64,000 bases of DNA from Sabethes cyaneus (GCF_943734655.1 NC_071354.1:46103544-46167543); one strand, 5' to 3'; positions 1-11,256 are shown, counted from the first letter of the stretch. The notes: generated from the letters alone by a model not told the origin. Program-made: numbers and translations.

Positions 1-1312
1 TAGTACTGGCCAACAAGCTCGGGCATGACAACCAACTTAAAAAATCTTTCGGTTTCCAGCAGTTCTCTCTTCAAAAACATGTCGTCTCGGTCGACTCGTA
101 ACACCAGCACATCCTTACATGTCCAGACAACGAAATAGCAAAAATTTGTATCAAGTACATGCATCTGCATCTGTACTTGAAAGAAGTATTGATGATTGGG
201 GTCCATTTTATATCCACGGTCCGTTATTTGAATAGGGCTACCTTTCTTGGTCGCATATTGTACTCCCATCTCGTAAGCAACAAGGACACTTAACTTCAAC
301 AACATCTCTGCCGCAACAATCACACTCTGTGATAGCATCTGGTGATGCTCCGAAGAATGGTTTTTCACTATCTATATGCAAACCAATTTCTTCCTTCCGA
401 AAATTTGAATGACTAGCCATAACCTTTGAAGCATATGCTTCTAATGCATCTTTTTCATGTCTACATCCATATTTCGTTGCAATTGTTGCGAACTTATAAT
501 CTTCTGGATAGCAGATTCTTCTAATCATTGAGACATTGAAGGATTTTCAATCAGAGTTCTTGTAGCTGCTTTAAATATAGATGCTGTGATTTTTCCAGCT
601 CGGAACTTTTCCCAATACCAACTTGATGTCTGAGAAATCGTTAAATTAACTATTTGATTAACTAAATATTTTGTGTAGCGTAGGCCACATAATTTTGATT
701 CGCTTATTTTGCGAAGTACATTTAGTGGCTTTCCCACCATATTAGGGTCGAAAAACTGACAAAAAAGGTGTTTTAGCATATTCGGATCTGGACAAAATTC
801 GTTTGATGTTGAATTGCATTTGTGTTTTTTGGTGCGTACGAAAAACTGACCAACAGATGGATTTTCTCCATCTGCAGTCAATTTTTTAATGAAGTCATTC
901 AACTCCCCCGAAACAGACTCAGGTCCCTGGAAGTTATTCCTGATCGTTGGTTGCTCTTTTAAGCTGAATATGTTTTTAATTTCAGCATAGTCAACCACCT
1001 TCTTTCGTGGAAGTAACCATTGATTGTGAATGTCTTTGCACGATATTTCTTTATCATCTACCACTTCGCGAGACCACCATTCTAGGGCAAACACTAGGAC
1101 AGAACCCACGTGCGAACATGCTTCACCCAATCCAGCCATGCAATCACAATGCGCGGTTTGGATTGTTCCAGCACAATCCACCGACACCCAGCAAGAGGTA
1201 GGCTATCCTGCCTTGAAATTTTTATAGGCCTCCAGACTTTTGAAGGCCTTAAAAGACTCTCTAGTGTATACGAACTCTCTCGATCTACAAGATATTCCAC
1301 TATATCAAAATA
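1..1312 (-). pseudogene. SWIM zinc finger / YqaJ-type nuclease gene, frameshifted, running off the window start
   Basis: Read on the minus strand, about 1187 to 525 encodes a SWIM-type zinc finger (CDC, eight residues, then CSH) and a linker region. About 528 to 238 encodes the front of a YqaJ/lambda-exonuclease-fold nuclease: KYGCRHEKDALEAY, then GASPDAI, then VEVKCP. From about 236 to 1 a third frame supplies the end of the domain (NHQYFFQVQMQMHV, matching the family's QxxxQ region, then FCYFVVWT). The parts lie in correct order but in different frames. Breaks fall at about 1255, 1200 (in-frame stop), 526 and 236; the one at 236 is explained by a single extra A in an AAA run. Such SWIM-YqaJ proteins form multicopy families in many invertebrates. 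The fold is that of DNA end-resecting nucleases, but the cellular role is unknown. Best read as a decayed copy. Confidence 0.72.
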
Positions 1313-2070
1313 AGTTACATTTTTCGGCAGGCAACTTTTGGAATATTCGCTAATTTTCCATTGTTATGGATCATGGCCATCGCAAAACCGTACTATTTTT
1401 TCCGCATACCGGGCATGAACGCTAAAAGTAAATAATAGTAAGTAAAGTAAAAGTAAAGAAATAGACAAATGTGTTAATATGTTATGAATTTTCATGAAAT
1501 GAATAATTTCTTTCGAAAATAAGAGAATTTATTAATTTTAGAAAACTTACACTTGTCGATCCATATTAATTATATGGAGCTGTCACTTCTGCTTGCCCAA
1601 CAGCTCTCCAATACATATGCACTCTGCAAACACCCTATGGAAGTTAACCTCGGAGTACCTACAAACGACAACAGCGTACCGGCTCCCGATCTCAAAGAGA
1701 TCCGGCGAGAAATCGGTCTGCTGAAGAATAATAGAGCCGCCGGAAAGGACCGACCCCCGGGTGAACGCTATAAAAATGGCCAAGAACCGCTAGCAACGGC
1801 ACTTTACTGGCTGATTTCAAGGATTTGGGAAGAAGAGAAACTACCGGAGGAGTGGATGGAGGGCGTAGTCTTTCCCATCTACAGAAAGTGCGACCGGCTA
1901 CACTGCTGTAACTACCGTGGCATTACCATGGTCAACGCCGCCTACAAGGTGCTCTCCCAGATTTTGTTGCGTCGTCTATCCCCAATAGCAAGAGAATTCG
2001 TAGTGGAGTATCAGGCGGGTTTTATGAGGGCCCGTGCTACGACGGATCAAATTTTTACTCTCCGACAAAT

Positions 2071-2352
2071 CATTGGCGTAACTAGGGGGGGGCTAGGGGG
2101 GGGCTAAGCCCCCCCTAGAAGACATTTAGCCCCCCCTAGAAAAATTAAGCTGGACTTTTTAAATTTAAGAAAAAGCAATAGTTAGATAACTTAACATGAT
2201 AAAAACTTGAGAGTAATTTTTATATGCATCACAACTTAAAGTTCCTATGCATCAATGTACATTTAATTTGAATATGCCAAGGAAATAAAATGGTTGAAAA
2301 AATGCCGGGGGCTATAGCCCCCCCCTAGAAATGAGCGCTAGTTCCGCCAATG
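2071..2352. mobile_element. hAT-type MITE, 282 bp, with 8-bp target duplication
   Basis: The ends are inverted copies: CATTGGCGTAACTAG on the left and, reverse-complemented, CATTGGCGGAACTAG on the right (14 of 15 match). The element is flanked by identical 8-bp CGACAAAT at 2063-2070 and 2353-2360. Removing the element and one duplication joins the host reverse transcriptase at TLRQILQK, which confirms the insertion. Just inside both ends are C7/G7 tracts (AGCCCCCCC) that form local hairpins. There is no coding capacity. An 8-bp duplication with short inverted ends is typical of the hAT superfamily. Confidence 0.88.
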
Positions 2353-3445
2353 CGACAAATCCTTCAGAAATGTGGAGTACAACGTGGCCACGCTTCATAT
2401 TTTCGTAGATTTCAGAGCAGCATACGATACCTTTGAACGCGAACAGCTATGGCAGATAATGCACGAGTACGGTTTTCCGGACAAACTGTCGCGGTTGATC
2501 AAAGCTACTCTAGAACGAGTGACGTGCGCGTTTCGGGGACACTCTCAAGTCCTTTCGAATCACGCAGAGGGTTACGGTAAGAGGATGGCCTGTCCTGTAT
2601 GTTATTCAATATCGCTATTGAAGGTGTGATCCGGCGAGCGGGCATCGAAACGAGAGGAACGATCTTAAGCTAGAGTAGCCAACTCCAAGCCTTTGCAGAC
2701 GACCTCGACATCGTTACTAGAAGCCGTGGGACGGCGGAGGCAATCTACGCCAGACTAAAAACGGAGGCTAGGAGGATAGGGTTACAAATTAATGCGGCGA
2801 AAACCAAATATATGGTAGGAAGAGGCTCCCGAGAAAATAACGTTTGCCTCCCACGGACAGTGACTACTGACGGCGATGAACCGGCTATCACCGCCGACGA
2901 TAATACGAGTAAGGAGATCCAACAACGCATTCAAGCTGGAAATTGAGCCTACTTTTCCCTCCGCAAGACGTTTCGATCTAGGAGCATACGCCGCCGCACA
3001 AAACTGACGATGTACAAAACGCTAATAAGACCGGTAGTCCTCTGCGGACTTGAAACAGTAGCTTTGCTTACGGAAGACACACGTGCACTTGCCGTTTATG
3101 AACGAAAGGTGTTGCGGACTCTTTTTGGCGGAGTGCAAACGGAAAGCGGAGAGTGGCGAAGTCGTATGAATCACGAGCTACAGGCACTGCTCGGAAAGAT
3201 TCCCATCGTACACCTGGCGAAAGTTGGGAGACTACGGTGGGCCGGCCACGTCGCACGGATGCCGGACGACTGTGTAGTGAAATCCGCTCTTCAAGAACCC
3301 CACCGGTACCAGGAGTAGAGGGGCTCAATTGAAGCCGACTTGCGTGTATCGAGACGCGCAACGAATTGGCGACGAGTAGCCCAGGACCGAGTACAATGGA
3401 GAGGAATTCTTGATCCGGCAAGAGCCACCCCGGCTCTCGGCTGAA

Positions 3446-3463
3446 TAAGTAAGTAAGTAAGTA
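3446..3463 (+). repeat. AAGT tandem tail of RTE copy 1
   Basis: Four to five AAGT units follow the last coding sequence (GGCTCTCGGCTG). The same junction is seen in reverse at 54110-54140. Short tandem tails instead of poly(A) are usual for RTE elements. Confidence 0.8.
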
Positions 3464-3465
3464 TT

Positions 3466-4260
3466 CATATAATACATTTTTCATAATTTTCAAAAATATT
3501 GATGATAAACTAATTGGTCTGAAGGCTTTTGGAAGTGATTTGTCACGTTTTCCAGGTTTTGGTATAAATACAACTTTTATCAATCTCCATGTAGACGGAA
3601 TATGATTTAGTATCAGACTTGCATTAAAAATCTCGATTAGATTAGTGAGTCCCCATCATCGAGTCTAGTACTTCAGCCGGAGATTTTGTGAACGAACCGT
3701 CATCTTTCTTGAGAGTACCGAGTCCGTTCGAATAATCCTTAGCAAGAGTCTTGTTAAGTCTTGCCACAATTGGAGTACTTTCAATGCTTTCCCAATTGTG
3801 TACCCAAGATGTCCTTTTTGATCGTCTTAGTTCTTTGCTATATTCGGTTAGAGCTCTCCTATATTGAGTCCAGTCCGAAGTAATCTTTGCTCTATTGAAC
3901 AGTTTTCGCCCCCTTTTTGCAAAACCGTTCGAGCCTTCTGTTCCACCAGGGAACATTCCTAGTTGAAGTAACCCTTTTAAGTGGACAATTACTGTTATAA
4001 GCAGAGACTATCGTTTGGTTTAAGACCTTTGAGGCCGACTCAAGTTGTTGAACCGACCTAATTCTTGTAGTTAGGCTTTTCGATTCGAGTTCAAGCGCAT
4101 ACTGATCCCAGTTGGTTTTCCTAGGATCTCGATATGCGATCTGTGACACTAGGCCACCCACCCATTCGATCCAAGGATCTGTGTGGTTCGTCAAACCAGG
4201 TTTCGGCCAAACGATTATTTCATATGAACTATCAACACATGCTAGCAGATAGTCCTAGAC
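3466..4260 (-). mobile_element. LOA/I-like non-LTR retrotransposon fragment
   Basis: On the minus strand, about 4194 to 3892 reads PRKTNWDQYALELE and NVPWWNRRLERF, the linker between endonuclease and reverse transcriptase in LOA/I-type elements. After a frameshift, 3956 to 3642 continues with RRSKRTSWVHNWESI and VARLNKTLAKD. Then 3583 to 3466 gives the first reverse transcriptase block, VVFIPKPGKRD and KAFRPISLSSIFLK. The fragment stops exactly where the AAGT tail of the RTE copy begins, so it was cut by or joined to that insertion. No later RT blocks were found on the other side. Confidence 0.75.
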
Positions 4261-4985
4261 TGTTAATTCCACCTACATTCTGGTAATACACGTGGATGTT
4301 GTCATGCTTACGCGTAGGAAGCCGCAAATGATGGCTAAAAAGCATACTTGGCACAGCACACTATTTCTCATTGTGCAACCTTATCAGGTCCCTGCACTCT
4401 GATCAATGCCTACGCCGGCCACGTCCGAATGCGAGTCCTGATGGGATGAGAATGAATCTTAGTCCACTACTTTTTGCTGCTTAAGACTTAAGGGAATCCT
4501 CTGCATCTTCACAAGCATTTCGAGAAAGAAAATGTTGTTGGTAGAAGTGGGGAGATCGGATATTCGATTATTTCAATCGAATTCATGCTACAGATATCGT
4601 AATCTGCTTCGTCTTTCCCGGTAAATGAGTTACTTATTCATGTCGGCACACGATGTGTTGCCTTAAAATGTGATCGAGACATACTGGCATACTTGACTCT
4701 TCTTGCATAAACCCAATATATTGGCAGCGAAAGTTATCAAGCATTGTTTAATGATCGCAATAAAGAACAGAATGATACCACTGAATTACGCACGTGAGAC
4801 TAAGATATCATCGTGAGCTTAATGCATCGACAACGAGAACTATCCGAGAACAACGAGAACGAATTCGAAGGTCGCCCGCACGAAGCAACACGGCATCTCT
4901 TGAAGAATCGTTCTTAGATGCGCGAAATGGGGTTTTTCAATTCCTCTCCGTTCCAATAAGAATGAAAAAAAAGTTTCAATGATGC
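4261..4985. other. No recognisable gene
   Basis: Mixed sequence between the retrotransposon fragment and the GM130 3' end. Only short, unsupported reading frames are present and no repeat boundaries were recognised. Confidence 0.5.
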
Positions 4986-5006
4986 CGTTCACTTAAAGGA
5001 ATAAAA

Positions 5007-5012
5007 TTTATT
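5007..5012 (-). terminator. Poly(A) signal of GM130
   Basis: AATAAA on the minus strand (TTTATT on plus), about 122 nt past the GM130 stop codon and the first such hexamer downstream of it. Confidence 0.6.
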
Positions 5013-5133
5013 TTAGACGTAAAAAAGTAGACCACAGTTACACTGCACAGCGAACACTTCTAAGCGCCGATCTATTTAATGCATCCATCGTTACAGCCAG
5101 TCGCACCCGCTGACGTTCGCTTCGCTCATCAAT

Positions 5134-8100
5134 CTAGACCGTTTCCAGCCGTCCCGAACAGCACGAGCAATGCTGTACTCCGCTTCCGTACGGTATGTTC
5201 GCTTCCTTAATGTCGGTTAGCAAGGACAGTATTCTGCCAGCGGTTTCAGTGGATTTAATTTGCACCTTTTCCTCGTGATGTTCTCCATTCTCGATTCGCC
5301 CCGAGGGAGCATGGCCTTGCGGACTGGCTGCCTGCTCGATTAGCGGTACCGGTGAAGAGTGCTGTGCACTGTACTGACCGGTTGGGGACACTGCGACAGA
5401 GGAAGAATTTTTGCCACATTTCTCCAGCACCAACTGATGCACCAAAAAGTTGAGCTCTTTCAGCTTCAGTTTCATAACTTCGCGATCGTTGGCTAGCTGT
5501 TCCAGCTGCAGATCGCGTTCCATGTCTTTCTGCTTCAGCAGCCTCCGCTGCTGCTGATAAAGTGTGATGTATTCCCCAATGGTTTCGGTTTCTCCCTGTA
5601 GTTGCATTACCAGGTGCTCCAAGCGTTGCTTCTCCTCCGACAAGTCGGCCACTTCCAGGATGGTTCGCTTGAACCGTTCCTGCAGTTTTTCCATGGCTTC
5701 GTGGGTCGGAAGACTCACCGTTGAAACATTATCACTAATGGCGTCCTGCTGGTCCACTGGACCCGGCGAACTTGTCTCATGGCATGGACTTGGCTTAGCT
5801 CTACTTTGAAAAGAGTTGATAACTTTTACTAGTTCTTCTTTCTCTTGCTTCAGTATTTCAATTTCACGATGAAGATCGTGCTGCTGGTCGTGCTCATACT
5901 GAGGGTGATGATGAGCATTGTGGTCGTGATCATGATCATGATGGTTGCCATGATCGCAACTGTGGTCCTTTTTCGGTGATGCCGTGGATCCCAGCTGTTG
6001 CAGTTGCTCCAGTGCCATTTGTAACTCATTTTGCAGCACATTTCCATCGTTGGCACGTGACTCGTAATATCGCAATCGGTCTATTTCTTGATTTTGCTGA
6101 AAGATTTGCTTGTTCAGCTCGGTAGTTTCGTGTGCCAGTCGAATCATTTCCTCGTCTTTATAGTGTAGTTTCTCCCGAGTCGTGTTGAGCTCCGACTCCA
6201 ATTGTCCATAGGTAGCCTTCATCTCTCGTCCCAAGTGCAATTCCGATTGCAGCTTATCTGTAAGCTCCAGTTTGTCATTGCTCTGAAAGTGGGTGAAAGA
6301 CAATTAAAGCACAAGCAAAGATGATGCTGAATTATTGGCTTACGATTTGAACAAATGCTCTTTGCATTTCCTCAAGTTGCGACTTCAGTTCGACATTTTG
6401 CGCTACCGCCCGTGATGATTCTACTTTTGCAACTTCTAGCTCCGCCAGTAATTTGGCCGTGTCCGGTTTATCCATCTGTAGACGTTCGGTCGTCAGCTTA
6501 AGCTGAGCCAATTCATTTTCACTTTGTTTAAGCTTTTCCTCATACTCTTGTTGTAATTTTTCGATAGAATCACTTTGTTTCTAAAAGTAAATAAACAAAA
6601 TATTAGATAAAAGAATCAATTTCGTTCAAAACATTATACATACCCATCGTTCAGTTCGTTCCATCTCAAAATTGGCAATCTGTTCCTTCAATAACTGCAG
6701 CTCGCTTTCGAGCGTGGTCCGTTGTTGTTCCTCTACCGTGTCTTCTTGCTGCTGGGAAGCATACAGTTTCGCCTTAACCATTTGTTGCTGTATTTGTCGT
6801 TCCAATTCCCCTACGTGGCGAACCAGATTGTCCTCTCGGGTGGAGAGTCGATTGTTCTCCTCGGTCAACTCCTGTATCTTGTCGGCCAAATTGGATACCT
6901 CCTTGTTGAGGTGCAGTACGTAGTTCTGATACTGTTGATTGCTTTGATCCCGCTCGTTACCGATTTGTTTGATAATTTCTTGTAGATCTTTGATTTGCTG
7001 AGCCTTTATAAGGTTCTGCTGACTAAGTGCTTCAATCTTCATGTTAGAATCCATATCATCGTCCGAGGAAAGCTGTTCAACGCGCAACTTTGCAAGACCC
7101 AACTCGGATTGCGCTTGCTCCAGCTGCCTCTGAGCGGACTGGAATTCCTGGTTTCGAACCTGAAGCTTTTGCTTCAGTTCTCCCAAGTCCTCCTGGAGAT
7201 CTTCGTACAGTTTACGAAATTTATTAGCCTCATCTTGGTATTCGTTTAGTTGGTTCTTTATGGTTCGCTCAAGGTCCTCAAATCGATTACCAGATTGCTT
7301 AATCGACTCCAGCTCTTTTTCCAATTTTTGAACTGCTCCTCGGGATGCCTTCAGTCGGTTCTGCAGCTCATCGTTTTCAGTTGTTTTTTCTCTAACCAAA
7401 CTCTGATACTTGCTGACAGTTGCTGTCAGTTCTGCCTTTTCTCCGACTAAAGCACCCACCGCTTGAATTTGCATGCGCAGCTGTTCCTGAATCGGCCCTA
7501 ACTCGCTGGTAACCTTGGTACTATTCTCCAGCTTCAGTTTATCGATCTCATTCTTCAATTCCTCCACCACCGATTGGTTGTTTCGTAGCCTCAACCGCAG
7601 CTCGTCATTCTCTAGCTTTTGAGCATTTAGTGTCCTGGAGAGATCGGCTTTTTCCGATTCCAACTCTAAGATAGTGTTCTGTGGTCCCAAATCGGCATTA
7701 GCATTCGCAATCAGTTGGCCGATTTCGTCGGAAATTCGGTTGATGCTGTTGAGGGAAGCTTCCATCGGTTTTTCGGGCACCTGGGCAACCTGGGGTTCCA
7801 TGGTGAAAAAATCCGGCATCAGCTGACCATTGTTGTTGAAAAAACTAGCCGCCCCCGCATAGGACGATGGTTGCGTTGCTGAAGACGCCGTTTGACTAAT
7901 GCTATTCTGGTTTAGAGCATCTTCGACGGTTGTTATCGCGGAGCACACAGACGAATGTGGCTCACTGTTACCGGCAGCAGTAGTGGCTGGGACGGGCGTT
8001 TCCCTTGCGGAACTGTTGCCGCTTTTTACGACAGAGTCTTGTTTCTGCTTTGATTGGTACTGTTTTAGCTATGCGAATGGATTGTAGAATTAGAAAATAA

Positions 8101-8374
8101 TATTAATGTTTTTTAGTTAACATAGGGTATAATCTACATTGCAGGCTAGGCTGACGTGTCATTTTTTTTCGTTTCTACGAGCAGCATACAATGGCACATT
8201 GTTTTGTTTCATTGTAATAATTTTCATACAGCTCTTACAAAGCTTGATACTTCTATAGATTCAATGCATTATGCCTTACAATGAGAAAGTATAAAATGGA
8301 CGATATATGGTCAAAATACTAAAAATACAAACCTTTTTTCTCGCTGCTGCAATTTTCTCTGCCTTGTCTGCCAT
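5134..8374 (-). CDS. GOLGA2/GM130: Golgin GM130 (GOLGA2), four exons
   Basis: Exons, all in phase 0: 8374-8333, 8068-6644, 6580-6344 and 6282-5134, each bounded by GT/AG (donors GTTTGT, GTATGT, GTAAGC). They total 950 residues, close to the roughly 1000 usual for GM130. The start is MADKAEKIAAARKK joined to LKQYQSKQ, the typical golgin N-terminus (KIAAARKKLKQYQ). Most of the protein is coiled coil. The family signature lies at about 770-850: ADLSEEKQRLEHLVMQLQ, then GETETIGEYITLYQQQR. GM130 is a cis-Golgi tether that binds p115/GM130 partners and GRASP65. An unusual histidine/aspartate-rich stretch sits at about 674-714. The protein ends CSCCSGRLETV, a plausible GRASP PDZ ligand. No frameshifts, so it appears functional. 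Identification is by recognition of family motifs. Confidence 0.93.
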
Positions 8375-9077
8375 GTTTGTTATTTTTATGTTTTGCGTTT
8401 TGAACTTTTTAGCTTTTTGACAACTTTGAGTTTTGCAGTTTGCTCATTTTGCATAATCATTTCGGTGGCGTCCAGAAAAAACGTAACTTGGAAATTATTT
8501 GCTGCATAGGTTCAGTTACTGCGTGTCGATCGTACCGAAAATTTTACCCATTTTCTATGTGGATGAACGTTTCATTTTTATTTCTGATGTTTTATTTTGT
8601 AAACTTTTCCGCTTATTTTAATACGCAATAGGATTCCGCTTTTGTAAAACAATAGTTTTCAAAATGTTTGTGCATTAAAATCTACAAAGTGTTGGAGCCA
8701 GTTTTATTTTTGTTTTGCTAGAAAACGTTCCGAGAAGTATGGAAAGCGAAGCCATAACCGTTCTTAAAAACTTAACCCTTCCTAATCGACAGTCTTCCTA
8801 GCTGGTTATTACAGTACAGGAGTACAGGACAGTCTTCAATTAGTTCGGCTGTGGGTTACTGTTCTCCAATTGCTTGGATACCGTGCAGGTCTCATTGCAC
8901 TTGGTTTAACCATTTTGCTTGCATACCCTGCCATCCGTATCCGTCCAGTATTTACCACTTTTTCAAACTTCGAGCTCACTTATGTCCTTTCTGAACATTG
9001 TCCACGCTTCATGTCCGCAGAGAACAAGTGTGGTCTAAGGAGGGTCTTTTACAAAATCCGATTTATACGGGGGCTTA

Positions 9078-9197
9078 AGGTCCAAACACAATGCATACGG
9101 ATTTTACTACGTTGCGGCAATTTGACAGTTTTTCCATGGGTTTTCTGTCAAATTTCCGCAAGGTAGTAAAATCCGCGTATGCATTGTATGTGGGCCT
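9078..9197. mobile_element. Harbinger-like MITE, 120 bp, TTA duplication
   Basis: A near-palindromic element: the left arm starts AGGTCCAAACACAATGCATA and the right arm, reverse-complemented, starts AGGCCCACATACAATGCATA. The arms stay similar for about 50 bp, through GGATTTTACTAC and ATTTGACAG. It is flanked by TTA at 9075-9077 and 9198-9200. A 3-bp TTA/TAA duplication is the mark of the PIF/Harbinger group. Confidence 0.75.
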
Positions 9198-9652
9198 TTA
9201 TAGTTTGTTCGACCGCAATTGCTAGTAAAATCGACCGCATTGATAATACGCCTCCGAATCTCACGGTCGCAGTTCCCACTGAATGAAGGCTGCCGTTAAT
9301 TCTGTCGGCCTCTGGTCTCGTCAGTCACCATGCACCTTGTTTTGAACGTATTTAATTTTAATAGAATTTTCTCTCAATGCCCATGTCATCGGCAAAGCAA
9401 ACAAATTAACTAAACCTATTGAAGATCATGCCTCGCGTGATAATATCCGCTCGGTTCGCAGCACGCGTTGTTGCGCTCTGGTGACCAGCAGGCATAAGAG
9501 ACCATCACCTTGGCGAAACCCTCTGTGAGATTTAAATGAACGTGGCAATCACCCGGAATTCCCACACAGCACTGTATGCAACTTATGGTTACGTTAGGAA
9601 AGGTTTTTTTTCAGTTCCAGGCGATGGAGAACGATATCCCTGAACGTTTTTA

Positions 9653-9758
9653 CCCAACAAACATTTTTGCTATATAGTTGCTTATTAAGCGCTTGATTCC
9701 TAAACATTGGCTATATAACGGTTGAATAATTTCCTGCCCAAATAAAATGTTTGTTGGG
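9653..9758. mobile_element. Short TA-flanked MITE, 106 bp
   Basis: The ends are perfect inverted repeats: CCCAACAAACATTTT on the left and AAAATGTTTGTTGGG on the right, flanked by TA on both sides (9651-9652, 9759-9760). There is no coding capacity. A TA duplication would suit a Tc1/mariner-mobilised MITE, though a 2-bp duplication also fits the CCCAG family nearby. Confidence 0.72.
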
Positions 9759-10428
9759 TATGCGTGTTATGCAGCTTTCAAGACAAACAAATGCTGTGTG
9801 AGAACACTGTATTCAGAACCTCCCGCAGCGAAAATATTTGGTCATCCTTAGGCGAAAGCGGCTCGATAATCTCTCACAAATCTTTGCACTTTGCAGGCAG
9901 ACAAGTGGTCAGTTTTTCCCATTTCAATAAGTACTACCTCGATGCCATACTCCCCAGTTGATTTATTGATTTTCTGTTGTTTGATGGCATCCTTAATCTT
10001 GCCTATCAATGAGGATGGCATCTCTTTAATGTTTGTCACTCCGTCCAAATAGCTTCCCCACTGCCATTGCTCCCCATCTGGAAGCCATTTAGATGTTAAT
10101 CGGAGTGCCGGTTCTATCTTTTGGTCCCCTCATGATCGATTGTCAAAATACTGCTATTCCGATACATTTTTTGCGGCACAAAACCTTTGCGGGGTCTCTG
10201 GTGTAGTGAACGAGAGCCGATTCACCGCTGAATGCACGTTCACGCTCCAGCACCGTCCGTGCTTAGTGGTCGTAGAATGCCGAACGCATCATCTACCTGC
10301 AAACCACCATATCGCATATCGCGTAACCATCCTCTGGCATGTGACCCAGGTCTTCCTCATGGGCCCTAGCCTTTCTCTAGTTCATGTTCCTTTCATTTGG
10401 CCTTCCTTTTTAGTTGGATTCCCGTCCG

Positions 10429-11256
10429 CCCAGATAACACAAGATCGTAATAGAAAGTTCACATTAAATCGTTTTCATGTCAATTTAACATTGGAATTGC
10501 ATAATGATTACCCAGTAAACCATTTGGTTTGTATATCTCGATTGCAACGGAGATATACGAAATCATATCTGAACGAAAAAGTTATATTTCACGCCATATA
10601 AGAACATATATGTACCAAAGTGGAGGCGATATACGTGCGAAAGCTTTGACAATTATTTGTAATTCTTTTTTGCGTAGTTTTTATAACACGCAACTAAATA
10701 CTCCTGAATATATGATTAAGATATAATCAAATATTGCAATCGTCTATACTGCTTTATAATTCACAGTCATGAATTATATATGAAGGCACGCACGACTGCA
10801 AAACAACTTATTGTTCACTTCGATTTGACATACTCTAATTATTATACAATTCCAATGTGAAATTTACATGAAAACGATTTATTATGAACTTTCTATTACG
10901 ATTTTGTGTTATCTGGGTAGAGTATGTCAAAACAAAGTGAACAATAAGTTGTTTTGTAGTCGTGTGCGTCCTCATATACAACTCATGACTGTGAATTATA
11001 AAGCAGTATAGATGATTGCAATATTTAGTTATATTTCTCAATCATATATTCAGGAGTATTAAGTTGCGTGTTATAAAAACCGCTGTATAAAATGCAAGAT
11101 AGAATTAAAAATAATCGTCAAAATTTTCGCACGTATATTGCCTCCACTTTGGTACATTTATGCTCTTATCTGACGCGAAATATAACTTTTTCGTTCAGAT
11201 ATGATGTCGTAATTCTCAGTTGCAATCGAGATATACAAAACAAATGGTTTACTGGG
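10429..11256 (+). mobile_element. CCCAG-family MITE copy A, split by copy B
   Basis: The left part 10429-10510 starts CCCAGATAACACAAGATCG. The right part 10918-11256 ends CAAATGGTTTACTGGG. Between them is copy B in opposite orientation. Both halves align with the uninterrupted copy C at 12948-13354. Flanking dinucleotides are CG (10427-10428) and CG (11257-11258). Without copy B, copy A is about 419 bp. No coding capacity. Confidence 0.82.
10511..10917 (-). mobile_element. CCCAG-family MITE copy B, 407 bp, nested in copy A
   Basis: Starts CCCAGTAAACCATTTGG and ends GTGTTATCTGGG, the reverse orientation of copies A and C, and has the same 407-bp length as copy C. Flanked by TA at 10509-10510 and 10918-10919. 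Deleting the element and one TA restores copy A to match copy C across the site, with one substitution. Confidence 0.85.

Larger units (their letters stand above)
1640..3466 (+). mobile_element. RTE-like non-LTR retrotransposon, 5'-truncated, copy 1
   Basis: Broken reading frames give reverse transcriptase blocks in order: KNNRAAGKD, KLPEEWMEGVVFPIY, NYRGITMVNAAYKVLS, EYQAGFMRARATTDQIF, then (after an inserted MITE) VDFRAAYDTFERE, a catalytic box reading FADDLD, and the C-terminal region TLIRPVVLCGLE, MNHELQALLGKIP, VGRLRWAGHVARMPDD. This order fits the RTE/BovB-type group. The endonuclease and the start are missing, as expected from 5' truncation. Several frameshifts make it inactive. The 3' end is a short AAGT repeat. 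Closely similar copies lie at 33420-34717, 44370-48940 and 54110-55085, so this is the most abundant family in the window. The exact 5' boundary is uncertain. Confidence 0.82.
8860..10060 (-). mobile_element. Degraded RTE-like retrotransposon remnant
   Basis: Reading on the minus strand, pieces occur in the order of an RTE reverse transcriptase. At about 10050-9850 is IKDAIKQQKINKSTGEYGIE, resembling the first RT block. At about 9560-9230 are a weak QGDGLLCLL-like piece and REIRRRIINA. At about 9060-8870 is a weak C-terminal match. Frames change repeatedly. Two short inverted-repeat elements (9078-9197, 9653-9758) lie inside it. The individual matches are weak; their order is the main support. 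Confidence 0.42.

Noticed and set aside
10140..10600. 153-codon plus-strand frame
   Set aside because: It runs into the CCCAG MITE pair and has no recognised domain; possibly antisense to a retrotransposon endonuclease, but too weak to call.
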